NCBI RefSeq assembly: GCF_017349295.1
Contig: NZ_JAFMPK010000027.1
Location: forward strand, 311,292-375,291
Origin: Myceligenerans salitolerans
Lineage (GTDB): Bacteria; Actinomycetota; Actinomycetes; Actinomycetales; Cellulomonadaceae
Direction: 5' to 3'
DNA length: 64,000 nucleotides
This document shows, piece after piece, positions 54,152 through 64,000 of the stretch. The notes beneath the pieces were generated by a model, which saw only the letters and a list, made by a program, of their open reading frames with translations, was not told the DNA's origin and searched no databases. The position numbers and the translations under genes were made by a program. How positions within the stretch are numbered: position 1 is the stretch's first letter; every line of letters starts with the position of its first letter.

Positions 54152-56952
54152 GACTGCTCCTTCCCGGGCCACCGGGCTCCGTCGTCCTCGGCAGCCGTCT
54201 GCCGCTGACCCGCCGTCTCGACCCGCCGCACGCGGACGACGTCGCCCGGTGTCGCACCGAGCGTGTCGTGCACCCGGCTCCCGACGCTCGCGAGCGGCAG
54301 CCAGACGACACCGTCGACCATGCCGGCCGTCACCGACACCGGGAGCGTGATGCTCCCCCGCGCGGTAGCGACCTCCGCGCGATCACCCTCGGACAGCCCC
54401 AGCTCGGCGGCCGTCGCCGGGGCGACCCGGGTGACCGGCCGCTTGGCCGTGCCCGCGAGGTGCCGCTCACCGTCCTGGCCGCGCCCGGCGTCGAGCAGCA
54501 GGCGCCACGACGCGAGGACGGCCGTCCCCGCGGATCCGGATGCCGCCGGCCCGCCGCCGGGCTCCGCCGCGAACGTTCGTGCCTCGCGCCCGGCCGGCAC
54601 CGCTCCGTCGGCGGAGGTCGCCTTCGCCGTGGTGACGTCCCCGACCGCCCCGGCCCGCTCGCCCGACCAGGCGCCCAGCGCCGCGACGGCGAGATGTGCC
54701 TCGGCGGGCGTACCTGCGCGCAGGTCACTGCCCATCTGGGTGGCGAGGGCGTGCAGCGCCCGATGGTCCGGCAGCGCCGTCGAGTCGAGCGCGGCGCCGA
54801 AGGACCGCACGCGACCCTCCCAGTTCCAGTACGAGCCGGCGCGCTCCACGGGCGGTGCGACCGGCAGGACGACGTCCGCCAGGTCCGTCACCTCCGACCG
54901 GCGCACCTCCAGCGACACCACGAACCCCGCGGCGGCCAGCGCCGTGCGGGCATGGGCCGGGTCCGGAAGGTCCGCGACCTCCACCCCGCCGACGACCACG
55001 CCCGACAGGTGCCCGACGCTGAGAGCGTCGATGATGCCCGCCGTGTCCAGGCCGGGCGCGGCGGGAAGCTGCGCGGCGTCGGTCAGGCCCCAGGCGGCGG
55101 CGACCTCGGAACGCGCCGCCGGGTCCGTCACCGGACGGCCACCCGGCAGCAGGTTCGGCAGCAGCCCTGCCTCGACCCCGCCACGCTCGCCGGCGCGGCG
55201 CGGGATCCAGGCCAGCCGCGCCCCCGTGGCCTCGGCCAGGGCCAGCGCCGCGGAGTAGGCACCGGGCGAGGCGGCGAGACGCTCGCCCACCAGGATCACG
55301 GCACCCTCCTCACGCAGGGCGGCGGCCGCCGAGGTCGTCAGCTCGCCGCCCGGCGTCGGATCGCCCGTGCCGGGGGACCCGCCGGTGACGGCGGCGTCCC
55401 GGAGCGAGGCGAGCACTCCGGCCTCCGCGCCGGGGACCGTCGGCAGCAGCGTCCCGGAGAGCTTGGTCAGCCCCCGTGAGGCGTACGGCGCGACGCCGAG
55501 GACCCGGGTGCCGCGCTTCGCGACGCCCTTGCGCAGCCTCAGGAAGGTGACACCCGCCTCGTCCTCCGCCTCGAGACCGACGAGCAGCACCGCCGGCGCC
55601 TTCTCGAGATCGGCGAAGGTGACGCCGATGCCGGTCCCGGCCACCGCGTGGGCCAGGAACTCGGCCTCCTCGGCGGAGTGGGCGCGGGCGCGCTGGTCGA
55701 CGTCGTTCGTACCGAGCACCTGCCGGGCGAACCGCGACCACGCGTAGGCGTCCTCGACGGTGAGGCGGCCACCGGGAAGCATCCCGACGCCGCTCGCCGC
55801 ACGCGCCTCGGCCAGGCCGCGAGCAGCGATCTCCAGGGCTTCCGCCCACGAGGCCGTGCGCAGGTCACCGCGGTTGCCGTGCTCGTCGCGGTCCCGCACC
55901 AGCGGCGTCGTGAGGCGATCCGGCGCGGACTGCCAGGCGAACGCGAACCGGTCCTTGTCGGTGATCCATTCCTCGTTCACCACCGGGTCCTCACCGGACA
56001 GACGGCGCATCACCTGGCCGCGGCGGTGGTCGATCCGGATCGCGGACCCGCACGAGTCGTGCTCCGCGATGCTCGACACGCTCACCAGGTCGAAGGGCCG
56101 TGCCCGGAACCGGTAGGAGGATCCGGTGAGTGCCCCCACGGGACAGATCTGGACGGTGTTGCCGGAGAAGTAGGACGAGAACGCCTGCCCGTTCGCGTCG
56201 GTCTCCACCGGAGCGGCGTCCGGGACCGAGGGCGGGGACACCTCGTCGGACTCGGCGCCGGCCTCCGCACCTCCGCAGCCGCCGTCACCGCACCCGCAGC
56301 CCGGGGACTCGAAGCCCAGTACCTTCTCGTCGAAGCGGCCGATCTGCTGCCGGGCCCCGCGCATCTGCAGGGCGATGAAGGCGTCGCCCGCGATCTCGTC
56401 GCTGAACCGGGTGCAGCGCTGGCAGAGCACGCAGCGCTCCCGGTCCAGCAGGATCTGCGCGCTCAGCGGCACCGGCTTGGTGAAGGTGCGCTTCACGTCG
56501 TCGAACCGGCTGTCGGCCCGGCCGTTGCTCATCGCCTGGTTCTGCAGGGGGCACTCGCCGCCCTTGTCGCACACCGGGCAGTCGAGCGGGTGGTTCATGA
56601 GCAGGAGCTCCATCACGCCCTGCTGCGCCTTGTCCGCGACCGGTGACGTGACCTGCGTCTTGATCACCATGCCGGGCGTGACCGTCATGGTGCACGACGC
56701 CTGTGGCTTCGGCATGGGCCGCACGTTGCCCTCGCGGTCCGGCATCGCGACCTCGACGAGGCACTGCCGGCAGGCGCCCGCGGGCGCGAGCAGCGGGTGG
56801 TCGCAGAACCGCGGGATCGCGATCCCGAGTTGCTCCGCCGCACGGATGATCAGCGTGCCCTCGGGAACCTGGGACTCGATCCCGTCGATGGTGAAGGTCA
56901 CCATCTTCGGCTCGGTCACCTCGCCCTCGGGCCTCGATGTGGTGACGGTCAT
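54148..56952 (-). CDS. nuoG: NADH-quinone oxidoreductase subunit G
   Basis: 934 residues. The N-terminal 2Fe-2S domain has [19 protein letters not shown], then the His/Cys-ligated 4Fe-4S site ([20 protein letters not shown]) and [18 protein letters not shown] molybdopterin-oxidoreductase-like domain fills the rest. A Gly/Cys-rich insert ([15 protein letters not shown]) and an acidic stretch lie near residues 220-250. The C-terminal part has MopB-type beta-barrel features ([20 protein letters not shown]). It passes electrons from NuoE/F to NuoI. Confidence 0.96.
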   Translation of the reverse strand: MTVTTSRPEGEVTEPKMVTFTIDGIESQVPEGTLIIRAAEQLGIAIPRFCDHPLLAPAGACRQCLVEVAMPDREGNVRPMPKPQASCTMTVTPGMVIKTQVTSPVADKAQQGVMELLLMNHPLDCPVCDKGGECPLQNQAMSNGRADSRFDDVKRTFTKPVPLSAQILLDRERCVLCQRCTRFSDEIAGDAFIALQMRGARQQIGRFDEKVLGFESPGCGCGDGGCGGAEAGAESDEVSPPSVPDAAPVETDANGQAFSSYFSGNTVQICPVGALTGSSYRFRARPFDLVSVSSIAEHDSCGSAIRIDHRRGQVMRRLSGEDPVVNEEWITDKDRFAFAWQSAPDRLTTPLVRDRDEHGNRGDLRTASWAEALEIAARGLAEARAASGVGMLPGGRLTVEDAYAWSRFARQVLGTNDVDQRARAHSAEEAEFLAHAVAGTGIGVTFADLEKAPAVLLVGLEAEDEAGVTFLRLRKGVAKRGTRVLGVAPYASRGLTKLSGTLLPTVPGAEAGVLASLRDAAVTGGSPGTGDPTPGGELTTSAAAALREEGAVILVGERLAASPGAYSAALALAEATGARLAWIPRRAGERGGVEAGLLPNLLPGGRPVTDPAARSEVAAAWGLTDAAQLPAAPGLDTAGIIDALSVGHLSGVVVGGVEVADLPDPAHARTALAAAGFVVSLEVRRSEVTDLADVVLPVAPPVERAGSYWNWEGRVRSFGAALDSTALPDHRALHALATQMGSDLRAGTPAEAHLAVAALGAWSGERAGAVGDVTTAKATSADGAVPAGREARTFAAEPGGGPAASGSAGTAVLASWRLLLDAGRGQDGERHLAGTAKRPVTRVAPATAAELGLSEGDRAEVATARGSITLPVSVTAGMVDGVVWLPLASVGSRVHDTLGATPGDVVRVRRVETAGQRQTAAEDDGARWPGKEQS

Positions 56953-58310
56953 CAGTGACCTCCCGCGTCGGCGCCGGCAAGCTCACGACCAGCAGCGTCC
57001 GGCGTCCTTGTTCTTGGGGTGTACGGGAAGAGGGCCGACGCCGACGGGTCGAACGGGCAGCCGCGCCCGTCGATGTGCGCCTGGTACTCCTCGCGGAAGT
57101 GCTGGATGCTCGACGTGATCGGAGAGGTGGCGCCGTCGCCCAGCGCGCAGAACGACCGGCCGAGGATGTTGTCGCAGAGGTCGAGCAGCAGGTCGACGTC
57201 CTGGTCCTGCCCCTGCCCCTCCTCGATCCGGTGCAGGATCTGCTTGAGCCAGTACGTGCCCTCGCGGCACGGCGTGCACTTGCCGCACGACTCGTGCGCG
57301 TAGAAGTCCGTCCACCGGCTCACCGCGCGGACCACGCACACCGTGTCGTCGAAGAGCTGCAGCGCGCGCGTACCGAGCATCGACCCGGCCGCGCCCACCG
57401 ACTCGTAGTCGAGCGGGGTGTCCAGGTGCTCGGCCGTGAACAACGGCGTCGACGACCCGCCCGGCGTCCAGAACTTCAAGGGCTTGCCGCCGCGCATGCC
57501 GCCGGCCTGGTCGAGGAGCTCGCGCAGCGTGATGCCGAGCGGCGCCTCGTACTGTCCCGGCCGCGTGACATGCCCGGACAGGGAGAACAGACCGTGCCCG
57601 GTCGACTTCTCCGTCCCCATCCCGGTGAACCAGTCGACCCCGCGTGCCACGATCCCGGGCACGCTCGCCACGGTCTCCACGTTGTTCACCACGGTCGGGC
57701 GGGCGTACAGGCCCGCCACGGCAGGGAACGGCGGCTTGAGGCGCGGCTGGCCCCGCAGGCCCTCGAGCGAGTCCAGCAGCGCCGTCTCCTCACCGCAGAT
57801 GTAGGCGCCGGCGCCGGCGTGCACCGTGATCTCCAGGTCGAACCCGGAACCCAGGATGTCCGTGCCGAGGTAACCGACACGCCGGGCCTCGGCCACGGCC
57901 TCCAGCAGCCGCCGGTACACGTGCAGCACCTCCCCGCGCACGTAGATGAAGGCGTGGTTGCAGCCGATCGCGTACGACGTGATGATCACGCCCTCGATCA
58001 GGTGCTGCGGGCTCGCCATCATCAGCGGGATGTCCTTGCAGGTACCCGGCTCCGACTCGTCGGCGTTCACGACCAGGTACCTCGGCCCGCCGTCGTCCGG
58101 GGGCAGGAAGCCCCACTTCATGCCGGCCGGGAACCCCGCGCCGCCACGGCCGCGCAGCCCCGAGTCCTTGACCGCCTGGACCAGGTCGCCCGGCGTCATC
58201 GTCAGGGCCTTCTTGAGCCCGCCGTACCCGCCGTGCTTCTCGTACGTGGACAACCGCCACGACCGCGGGGCGTCCCAGGTCTCCGTCAGCACCGGAAGCA
58301 GCTCGGTCAT
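56952..58310 (-). CDS. nuoF: NADH-quinone oxidoreductase subunit F
   Basis: 452 residues. [18 protein letters not shown] is the NADH/FMN site, [19 protein letters not shown] the second nucleotide motif, and [15 protein letters not shown] with a later Cys binds the 4Fe-4S cluster N3. It is the NADH-oxidising subunit. The ATG overlaps the nuoE stop. Confidence 0.98.
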   Translation of the reverse strand: MTELLPVLTETWDAPRSWRLSTYEKHGGYGGLKKALTMTPGDLVQAVKDSGLRGRGGAGFPAGMKWGFLPPDDGGPRYLVVNADESEPGTCKDIPLMMASPQHLIEGVIITSYAIGCNHAFIYVRGEVLHVYRRLLEAVAEARRVGYLGTDILGSGFDLEITVHAGAGAYICGEETALLDSLEGLRGQPRLKPPFPAVAGLYARPTVVNNVETVASVPGIVARGVDWFTGMGTEKSTGHGLFSLSGHVTRPGQYEAPLGITLRELLDQAGGMRGGKPLKFWTPGGSSTPLFTAEHLDTPLDYESVGAAGSMLGTRALQLFDDTVCVVRAVSRWTDFYAHESCGKCTPCREGTYWLKQILHRIEEGQGQDQDVDLLLDLCDNILGRSFCALGDGATSPITSSIQHFREEYQAHIDGRGCPFDPSASALFPYTPRTRTPDAAGRELAGADAGGH

Positions 58311-59119
58311 CGCGCGTCCTCCCCCGGCTTCTTGTCCATACCCACCTCGGCGTCCGCGGGCGTCACAGGACGGCGGTCGGCGCTGGAACCGGGCTCGCCC
58401 GTGAGCGTCTCACGCTGCTCGGCGTCCGGGGCGGACGAGTCACCGGACGGCGCCCAGCCCTGCTCACGCGCGAGCCGCAGTCCGACGAGCGTCGGCTCAC
58501 CCGCGCCCACGCCCTCGTGGGCGCGGCCGTCGGGGAACCCGGCCAGGACCCGGCTCATCTGCTTGAACGAGCACACGCTGTCGGCACCGCGGGTCGGGGC
58601 CACCTCCTCACCGGCGCGCAGCCGGTCGGTGACCTCGACCGCGGACTCCGGGGTCTGGTTGTCGAAGAACTCCCAGTTGACCATCATCACCGGCGCGTAG
58701 TCGCAGGCCGCGTTGCACTCGACCCGCTCCAGCGTGATCGCACCGTCCTCGGTCGTCTCGTCGTGCCCGACGCCGAGGCGCTCGCTGAGCTCGTCGAAGA
58801 TCGCGTCGCCGCCCATCACCGCGCACAACGTGTTGGTGCACACGCCGACGGTGTACTTCCCGTTCGGCTTGCGCTTGTACTGCGTGTAGAACGTCGCCAC
58901 GGCGCTCACCTCGGCGGCGGTGATCCCGAGCTGCTCGGCGCAGAACAGGATCCCGTCACGGCTCACATACCCGTCCACCGACTGCACGAGGTGCAGCATC
59001 GGCAGCAGACCCGAACGCGGGTCGGGGTAGCGGGCCATGATCTCGGCGGCATCGGTCGTCAGGGACGCGAGCGTCTCGGCGTCGTAGGAAGCCCTGGTCT
59101 GGGCCGGCTCGGCCGTCAT
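58307..59119 (-). CDS. nuoE: NADH-quinone oxidoreductase subunit E
   Basis: 270 residues from ATG 59119, which overlaps the nuoD stop as ATGA; the longer open frame lacks family similarity. The 2Fe-2S ligands are CTNTLC and CNAAC. The core ends near residue 190, and a ~75-residue Ala/Gly/Asp-rich tail extends beyond the usual length, matching the long tails on other Nuo subunits in this operon. Confidence 0.95.
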   Translation of the reverse strand: MTAEPAQTRASYDAETLASLTTDAAEIMARYPDPRSGLLPMLHLVQSVDGYVSRDGILFCAEQLGITAAEVSAVATFYTQYKRKPNGKYTVGVCTNTLCAVMGGDAIFDELSERLGVGHDETTEDGAITLERVECNAACDYAPVMMVNWEFFDNQTPESAVEVTDRLRAGEEVAPTRGADSVCSFKQMSRVLAGFPDGRAHEGVGAGEPTLVGLRLAREQGWAPSGDSSAPDAEQRETLTGEPGSSADRRPVTPADAEVGMDKKPGEDAR

Positions 59120-60486
59120 CGGTCCACACCTCCCAGCACGGGGTCCAGGGACGCGACGGCGACGACGACGTCGGCCACCTGGCCGCCCTCGCACATCACC
59201 GACGTGGCCTGGAGGTTGTTGAACGAGGGGTCGCGGAAGTGCGCGCGGTAGGGGCGGGTCCCGCCGTCGGACACGGCGTGCACGCCGAGCTCGCCGCGCG
59301 GGTGCTCGACCGTCTGCCACGCCTGCCCGGCCGGGACCGGGAAGCCCTCCGTGACCAGCTTGAAGTGGTGGATCAGGGACTCCATCGATGTGCCCATGAT
59401 CTTGCGGATGTGCTCCAGCGAGTTGCCCTGGCCGTCGCTCCCGATGGCCAGCTGGGCCGGCCAGGCGATCTTCTTGTCGGCCACGATGACGGGCTCGCCC
59501 TCACTGGCGTCCAGCCTGGTCAACGCCTGCTCGGCCAGGCCCAGCGACTGGTAGCACTCCTCCAGCCGGAGCACGGCGCGGTCGTAGCAGTCCGCGTTCT
59601 TCGAGACCGGGACGTCGAAGTCGTAGGTCTCGTAGCCGCAGTACGGAGCGGCCTTGCGCACGTCGTACGGCAGGCCGGTGGACCGCAGCACCGGGCCCGT
59701 CACGCCAAGGGCCATGCACCCAGCCAGGTTGAGCACACCGACGTCGGTGAGGCGGGACCGGAAGATCGGGTTCGCCAGCATCAGGTCGCCCAGGTCCTTG
59801 AGGTACCCGCGGACCTTCTTCAGCGCGTCGCGAGCCTGGGTGGTGAAACCCTCCGGCACGTCCAGCGCGACGCCGCCCGGGCGGATGTACGCGTGGTTCA
59901 TCCGCAGCCCGGTGACCGCCTCGAAGAGGCGCAGGATCTCCTCGCGCGCGGTGAACGCCACGGTCATCACCGTCGTGGCGCCCATCTCGTTGCCACCCGT
60001 GCCGAGACAGATCAGGTGGGAGGTGATCCGGTTGAGCTCCATCATCAGCACCCGGATCACCGACGCTCGCTCGGGCACGTCGTCGGTCACGCCGAGCAGG
60101 CGTTCGGTGGCGAGGCAGAACGCCACCTCCTGGAAGAACGGCGCCACGTAGTCCATCCGGGTGCAGAACGTGGGGCCCTGCGTCCAGGTGCGGAACTCCA
60201 TGTTCTTCTCGATGCCGGTGTGCAGGTAGCCGATGCCGGCCCGTGCCTCGGTCACCGTCTCGCCGTCGATCTCCAGCATCAGCCGGAGCACGCCGTGCGT
60301 CGACGGGTGCTGCGGGCCCATGTTGACGACGATGCGCTCCTCGCCGATGGCCTCACGGGCGATCTCGTCCCAGTCGCCGTCGCCGTAGGCCTCGAACCCG
60401 CGGATCGTGCGGGCGGTCTCGTCGTCGATCGGCCGGGTCGCGTGGGGGCCGCCGGCCCCGGCGCGCGGTTCTGCTGTGGCGGTCAC
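59116..60486 (-). CDS. nuoD: NADH-quinone oxidoreductase subunit D
   Basis: 456 residues. [20 protein letters not shown] contains the quinone-site His pair, and [17 protein letters not shown] and [13 protein letters not shown] are family marks. The C-terminal segment has [10 protein letters not shown]. It forms the quinone pocket with NuoB and NuoH. The start is GTG, overlapping the nuoC stop. Confidence 0.98.
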   Translation of the reverse strand: MTATAEPRAGAGGPHATRPIDDETARTIRGFEAYGDGDWDEIAREAIGEERIVVNMGPQHPSTHGVLRLMLEIDGETVTEARAGIGYLHTGIEKNMEFRTWTQGPTFCTRMDYVAPFFQEVAFCLATERLLGVTDDVPERASVIRVLMMELNRITSHLICLGTGGNEMGATTVMTVAFTAREEILRLFEAVTGLRMNHAYIRPGGVALDVPEGFTTQARDALKKVRGYLKDLGDLMLANPIFRSRLTDVGVLNLAGCMALGVTGPVLRSTGLPYDVRKAAPYCGYETYDFDVPVSKNADCYDRAVLRLEECYQSLGLAEQALTRLDASEGEPVIVADKKIAWPAQLAIGSDGQGNSLEHIRKIMGTSMESLIHHFKLVTEGFPVPAGQAWQTVEHPRGELGVHAVSDGGTRPYRAHFRDPSFNNLQATSVMCEGGQVADVVVAVASLDPVLGGVDR

Positions 60487-61343
60487 GAGTAAGCCCTCCT
60501 CGTGTCGGGCGGGGGCACCGTGGCCCCCTTGTACTCGACCGGGATGCCGCCGAGCGGATAGTCCTTCCGCTGCGGGTGGCCCTCCCAGTCGTCCGGCATC
60601 TCGATGCGCGCCAGGCCGGGATGGCCGTCGAACACGATGCCGAAGAAGTCGTACGTCTCGCGCTCGTGCCAGTCGTTGGCCGGGTACACGGACGTGGTGG
60701 ACGGGACGTGCGGGTCCTCGTCCGGAGCCGTCACCTCCAGGCGCAGGCGGCGGTTGTGCGTCACCGACACGAGGTGGTAGACGGCGTGCAGCTCGCGGCC
60801 GGTCTCGTGCGGGTAGTGCACGCCCGAGACGCCGAGCGAGAGCTCGAACCGCAGGTCCTGGTCGTCACGCAGCGCCTGGCACACGGGCAGGAGGTGCTCG
60901 CGCGTCACGTACAGCGTGAGCTCCGCCTGCGGCGCGTCCGCGGCCCGGGCGCCGTGCAGGTCGACGACCACCTTCTCGATCGCCGCGTCCGCGTCGACGC
61001 CTTCCTCACGCAGGACCTCGGTCAGCACGTCCACGACCCGGTCGAACCAGCTCCCGTAGGGGCGCGACGACGGCCCCGGCAGCGCCACGGGCCGCACCAG
61101 GCCGCCGTATCCCGAGGTGTCGCCCGAGTCGTGCGCGCCGAACATGCCGTGCCGCACCTCGACCACCTCGAGGGGCGAGGCGACGCGCTCCAGGTCCCCC
61201 GGTTCGCCACCGGCACCGGACCCGGACAGGCCGGTGCCCTGAGCCGCCTTGTCCTGGACGGCCCTGCCCTGAGCCGCCTTGTCCAGCGCCGCCTCGTCCT
61301 GGGTCGCCTTGTCCGGGGTCACCTTGTCCTTCTCGTCGCTCAC
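60483..61343 (-). CDS. nuoC: NADH-quinone oxidoreductase subunit C
   Basis: 286 residues from GTG 61343, which overlaps the nuoB stop as GTGA. The first ~45 residues are a repetitive Asp-Lys-Ala-Gln leader encoded by a 30-bp direct repeat and are not part of the fold. The core has [40 protein letters not shown] and [20 protein letters not shown], typical of NuoC. Confidence 0.95.
   Translation of the reverse strand: MSDEKDKVTPDKATQDEAALDKAAQGRAVQDKAAQGTGLSGSGAGGEPGDLERVASPLEVVEVRHGMFGAHDSGDTSGYGGLVRPVALPGPSSRPYGSWFDRVVDVLTEVLREEGVDADAAIEKVVVDLHGARAADAPQAELTLYVTREHLLPVCQALRDDQDLRFELSLGVSGVHYPHETGRELHAVYHLVSVTHNRRLRLEVTAPDEDPHVPSTTSVYPANDWHERETYDFFGIVFDGHPGLARIEMPDDWEGHPQRKDYPLGGIPVEYKGATVPPPDTRRAYS
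61235..61284 (-). repeat. 30-bp-period direct repeat in the nuoC 5' end
   Basis: TGCCCTGAGCCGCCTTGTCC occurs at 61235-61254 and again at 61265-61284, with degenerate further copies to about 61330. Each period encodes ten residues around DKAAQ. Slippage would change the leader length in frame without affecting the NuoC core. Confidence 0.75.
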
Positions 61344-61891
61344 CGCAGCAGCCCCTTCTGCTCGAAGGTGGGCGTCGCCTCCATGGCGGCGGCCTCCGCC
61401 GCTCGCGCCGCCTCGGCGCGGTTCGCGCCCAGCGGGGCGTTCTGGACCTGGTGGTGCAGCGCCAGGATCGCGTTGATCAGCATCTCCGGCCGCGGCGGGC
61501 AGCCGGGCAGGTAGATGTCGACCGGCACCACGTGGTCCACGCCCTGCACGATCGCGTAGTTGTTGAACATCCCGCCCGACGACGCGCACACACCCATCGA
61601 GAGCACCCACTTGGGCTCGCTCATCTGGTCGTAGACCTGACGCACCACCGGCGCCATCTTCTGGCTCACGCGCCCGGCCACGATCATCAGGTCCGCCTGG
61701 CGCGGCGACGCCCGGAAGACCTCCATGCCGAACCGCGACAGGTCGTAGCGCGGCGCGCCGGCGGCCATCATCTCGATGGCACAGCACGCCAGACCGAACG
61801 TCACCGGCCACATCGACGCCTTGCGCATGTAGCCGGCGAAGTCCTCGATCGTCGTCAGGAGGAATCCCGACGGCGCTTCCTCGACACCCAT
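61340..61891 (-). CDS. nuoB: NADH-quinone oxidoreductase subunit B
   Basis: 183 residues. The four Cys that bind cluster N2 are present: the [12 protein letters not shown] pair, CASSGGMF and [27 protein letters not shown] is also typical. GGAGGAG precedes the ATG. Confidence 0.98.
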   Translation of the reverse strand: MGVEEAPSGFLLTTIEDFAGYMRKASMWPVTFGLACCAIEMMAAGAPRYDLSRFGMEVFRASPRQADLMIVAGRVSQKMAPVVRQVYDQMSEPKWVLSMGVCASSGGMFNNYAIVQGVDHVVPVDIYLPGCPPRPEMLINAILALHHQVQNAPLGANRAEAARAAEAAAMEATPTFEQKGLLR

Positions 61892-61940
61892 GTCTCCTCC
61901 TTCTCAGTGCCCCTGGCCGGCATTTCCCCGGGCTTGCTCC

Positions 61941-61971
61941 GGGCGGCCGCCCCGTACCTCCACGGCCGCCC
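61941..61971 (-). other. Strong hairpin in the nuoA-nuoB gap
   Basis: A perfect 9-bp stem (GGGCGGCCG at 61941-61949, CGGCCGCCC at 61963-61971) sits in the 101-bp gap. With no T-tract it more likely affects mRNA processing or stability than stops transcription. Confidence 0.4.
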
Positions 61972-61992
61972 GCGCCGCGCCGTTCGTCGATG

Positions 61993-62352
61993 TCATACCC
62001 AGTCGAACCCGCCGCGCCGCCACTCGTAGACGAACGGGACGGTGATGAGCGCCAAGAAGGCGAACATCGCGACCAGTCCGAACGTGGCGAGGGTGGTGAA
62101 GTCGACCGCCCACGGGTAGAGGAACACCACCTCGATGTCGAACACGATGAACGTCATCGCCACCAGGTAGTACTTGATCGGCAGCCGGCCACCGCCCAGC
62201 GCGTTCGGCGTCGGCTCGATGCCGCACTCGTACGCGTCGAGCTTGGCCCGGTTGTACCGCTTGGGGCCGATGACCGCGCTCGCGGCGACACCGCCCAGCG
62301 CGAGCACCGCCCCGATCCCCATGAGGATCAGGATGGGCAGGTACGGATTCAT
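61993..62352 (-). CDS. nuoA: NADH-quinone oxidoreductase subunit A
   Basis: 119 residues with three membrane helices. [20 protein letters not shown] and [15 protein letters not shown] are the family marks. GGAAGG precedes the ATG. It begins 22 bp after the reductase gene stop, so the two are one transcript. Confidence 0.97.
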   Translation of the reverse strand: MNPYLPILILMGIGAVLALGGVAASAVIGPKRYNRAKLDAYECGIEPTPNALGGGRLPIKYYLVAMTFIVFDIEVVFLYPWAVDFTTLATFGLVAMFAFLALITVPFVYEWRRGGFDWV

Positions 62353-62374
62353 GCTGTTGCCTTCCGGATTTCCG

Positions 62375-63718
62375 TCACGAGCGTGGCACCACCTTCGTCA
62401 AGCCGGCGATGGTGCGGTCGATCCAGTCGCCGCCGCTCGGCTCGTAGCAGTCGGACAGGAGCTTGAGCACGAACTGCATCACCACCTTGCGCGGCAGTCC
62501 GTGTCTCACGCAGGCCCGCATGACCTGCGGGTGCTCGATGAGCCGCACGAACCAGCGGCCCAGGGTGTAGTAGCCGCCCAGGTCGGCGCGCATGCGGTCC
62601 GCGTACGTGGCCAGGGCCGCCTCACGCGCCGCGTCCGTGGACTTGTGGCGGGCGGCGGCGATCGCCTCGGCGGCGACCCGGCCTGCCTGCAGGCCGTAGG
62701 CGATGCCCTCGCCGTTGAACGGGGACACCATTCCCGCGGCGTCTCCCGCGAGCAGCAGACCGTCGGCGTACAGCGGGCCACGGTTGAAGCCCATGGGGAG
62801 CGCCGCGCCCCGGACCTTGCCGGTGGCGGCCTCGGGACCGATGTCCCAGCCCTCGGGGGCGGAGTGGGTGAGCCAGGTGTCCTGGAGCGCCCGGTAGTCG
62901 ATCCCCGCCCGCGACTGCCGGGCAGGGGTGCTGTGCACGCTGCCGAGGCCGACGTTGGCGGTGCCGTCGCCGAGCGGGAACACCCACCCGTAGCCCGGCA
63001 GCAGATCGGAGCGGCCCGGCTCGCCGGACCACAGCTCGAGGTGCGACTCCATGAACGGGTCGGCGTGCCGGGGCGTCGTGTAGTAGGCGCGGACGGCGGT
63101 TCCCATGGGCCGGTCGTCGCGGCGCATCCGCCCGACACCGGTCGCCAGGCGCGAGCTCACGCCGTCGGACGCGACGACGACGGGCGCGCGGAACGTCCGT
63201 TCGGGTCCCTCGGCACGCCCCCGTCCGTCGAGCGGCTGGGCGGTGACGCCGGTGATCCGGCCGGTGCGCTCGTCGGTGACGGCGCCGGTCACCTTGGTGG
63301 CGGTGAGGAGCTTCGCGCCGCTCGCCTGCGCGTGCTGGGCGAGCGTCTGGTCCAGCGTCATGCGGGCGCGGGCCATGCCGTACCCGGGATACGCGGTGAG
63401 GTCGGGCCAGTCGAGCTCCCAGGAGCGACCCGTCGCGTGGACGCGCAGGCCGCGGTTGCGGATCCAGCCGTCGCGCTCGTCGGTGTCGACACCCATGCGC
63501 ACCAGCTCCGAGACCGCGCGGGGTGTGAGCCCGTCACCGCAGATCTTGTCGCGGGGGAACTCGGCCTTCTCCAGGAGCAGCACGTCGAGACCCGCGGACG
63601 CGCACCAGTGCGCGGTGGACGAGCCGGCCGGGCCGGCGCCCACCACGATGACGTCAGCGTCGTCGTTCCGATGCTTCACGTGCTCACCCCCGATTGTGAA
63701 CTCGCTGCTGGGTGTCAT
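62375..63718 (-). CDS. Geranylgeranyl-reductase-family flavoprotein (probable menaquinone prenyl-chain reductase, MenJ-like)
   Basis: 447 residues from ATG 63718; a GTG about 13 codons in, after GGGGGTGAG, is an alternative. It has an FAD-binding N-terminus (VIVVGAGPAGSSTAHWC), the family signature DKICGDGLTPRAV, GDAAGMVSPFNGEGIAYGLQ and YGWVFPLGDGTANVGLG. The enzyme reduces double bonds in prenyl chains. Gene order before nuoA is common in actinomycetes, whose menaquinones are often partly hydrogenated, so the substrate is probably menaquinone. Quinone specificity is inferred. Confidence 0.88.
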   Translation of the reverse strand: MTPSSEFTIGGEHVKHRNDDADVIVVGAGPAGSSTAHWCASAGLDVLLLEKAEFPRDKICGDGLTPRAVSELVRMGVDTDERDGWIRNRGLRVHATGRSWELDWPDLTAYPGYGMARARMTLDQTLAQHAQASGAKLLTATKVTGAVTDERTGRITGVTAQPLDGRGRAEGPERTFRAPVVVASDGVSSRLATGVGRMRRDDRPMGTAVRAYYTTPRHADPFMESHLELWSGEPGRSDLLPGYGWVFPLGDGTANVGLGSVHSTPARQSRAGIDYRALQDTWLTHSAPEGWDIGPEAATGKVRGAALPMGFNRGPLYADGLLLAGDAAGMVSPFNGEGIAYGLQAGRVAAEAIAAARHKSTDAAREAALATYADRMRADLGGYYTLGRWFVRLIEHPQVMRACVRHGLPRKVVMQFVLKLLSDCYEPSGGDWIDRTIAGLTKVVPRS

Positions 63719-63727
63719 GAAAGGTCC

Positions 63728-63745
63728 TTGTGAACCCTGTCACAA
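63728..63745 (-). promoter_or_regulatory. Rex-type operator before the reductase-nuo operon
   Basis: TTGTGAACCCTGTCACAA has perfect 6-bp arms and matches the streptomycete Rex operator TTGTGAACGCGTTCACAA at 15 of 18 positions. It lies 9 bp before the first start codon and next to the predicted transcription start, where a repressor would block. Rex senses NADH/NAD+ and is known to control nuo and cyd genes in Streptomyces. The site also fits a CRP/GlxR pattern (TGTGA-N6-TCACA), so Rex is the likelier but not the only reading. Confidence 0.65.
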
Positions 63746-63752
63746 CACCGCC

Positions 63753-63758
63753 ACCCTA
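63753..63758 (-). promoter_or_regulatory. Candidate -10 box of the reductase-nuo operon
   Basis: TAGGGT on the minus strand fits TAnnnT and would start transcription at about 63746, at the edge of the Rex-type palindrome. No good -35 hexamer is found at 16-18 bp; TTGCTA is 22 bp away. Confidence 0.35.
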
Positions 63759-63937
63759 GCCACACGAGACGGACATTGGGTAGCAAGGCGAACCTAACTT
63801 GGCACCCACGCCCCTCCCCAGCTCCATGGACATCCCTCGCCGGAACCCGAGGCCGCCCTCCGGGCCGCGAACCACATCGCCGACCACGCCATCCGTGGGG
63901 CATGGGAGGGCTCCCACGCCCACACATGGCGTGCTCG

Positions 63938-63968
63938 CCGGCCGGGTGGCGTGTCGCTGCCCGGCCGG
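63938..63968. terminator. GC-rich hairpin at the window edge
   Basis: CCGGCCGGG (63938-63946) and CCCGGCCGG (63960-63968) form a perfect 9-bp stem with a 13-base loop. It may end a gene beyond the window. Nothing else between 63760 and 64000 has coding character. Confidence 0.4.
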
Positions 63969-64000
63969 GGGTGGGTGGGGGGTCGCTGGCCGGCCGGCCG

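Noticed and set aside
63760..64000. 70-residue minus-strand frame near the right edge
   Set aside because: It lies across the operon promoter, is rich in Arg, Gly and Trp and has no family features.

Overview
The window is about 64 kb of very GC-rich, gene-dense DNA with frequent GTG starts, 1-4 bp stop/start overlaps and a full Nuo operon that includes NuoG. It reads as an actinomycete chromosome, probably Micrococcales near Promicromonosporaceae or Cellulomonadaceae; the family placement is an inference from gene order and style only. I saw no rRNA, tRNA, insertion sequence, prophage or CRISPR array.

Region 1 (about 1-23,200, all minus strand) is a type VII-like secretion and signalling cluster. 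Read in the direction of transcription it holds a 2039-residue Ig/FN3 surface protein, a MoxR ATPase, a DUF58 protein, a transglutaminase-fold membrane protein, a zinc-ribbon/RDD/FHA protein, a PP2C phosphatase, a zinc-ribbon/FHA protein, a membrane Ser/Thr kinase, a small FHA-like protein with a helix-turn-helix-like tail, an FtsK/EssC-type ATPase and a WXG100 protein. The layout recalls the PFNA cluster of Bifidobacterium joined to an EssC/WXG100 module. The transglutaminase-fold protein appears to lack its catalytic Cys and His, and a similar palindrome lies at each end of the cluster.

Region 2 (about 23,250-43,750) is a Tad (type IVb) pilus island. On the plus strand: a hypothetical protein with a CxxC pair, a SAF-domain CpaB/RcpC-like protein, a TadZ-TadE fusion, a TadE-like pseudopilin, TadA, TadB, TadC, a histidine kinase, a LuxR-type response regulator, a Flp pilin, an OmpA-domain lipoprotein and a TadG-like protein. 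After a bidirectional terminator and an inward-facing DUF418 gene come two tandem genes for proteins of about 830 residues. Each begins with an intact Flp-type prepilin cleavage motif (G/QGLTEY), then a membrane helix, Cys-rich repeats, a Gly-rich middle and a C-terminal domain also present on the TadG-like protein. Both genes look leaderless and share an upstream palindromic element with the Flp pilin gene. This pilin-headed giant protein family, with its likely two-component control, is the most unusual system here. A thiamine-binding-like lipoprotein gene follows. No prepilin peptidase gene is in the window.

Region 3 (about 43,800-63,720, minus strand) is respiratory: a geranylgeranyl-reductase-family flavoprotein, nuoA to nuoN in canonical order, and a polyprenyl diphosphate synthase. 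The two flanking enzymes fit synthesis and partial saturation of the menaquinone used by complex I. A palindrome that closely matches the actinomycete Rex operator lies just before the first gene, suggesting NADH/NAD+ control of the operon.
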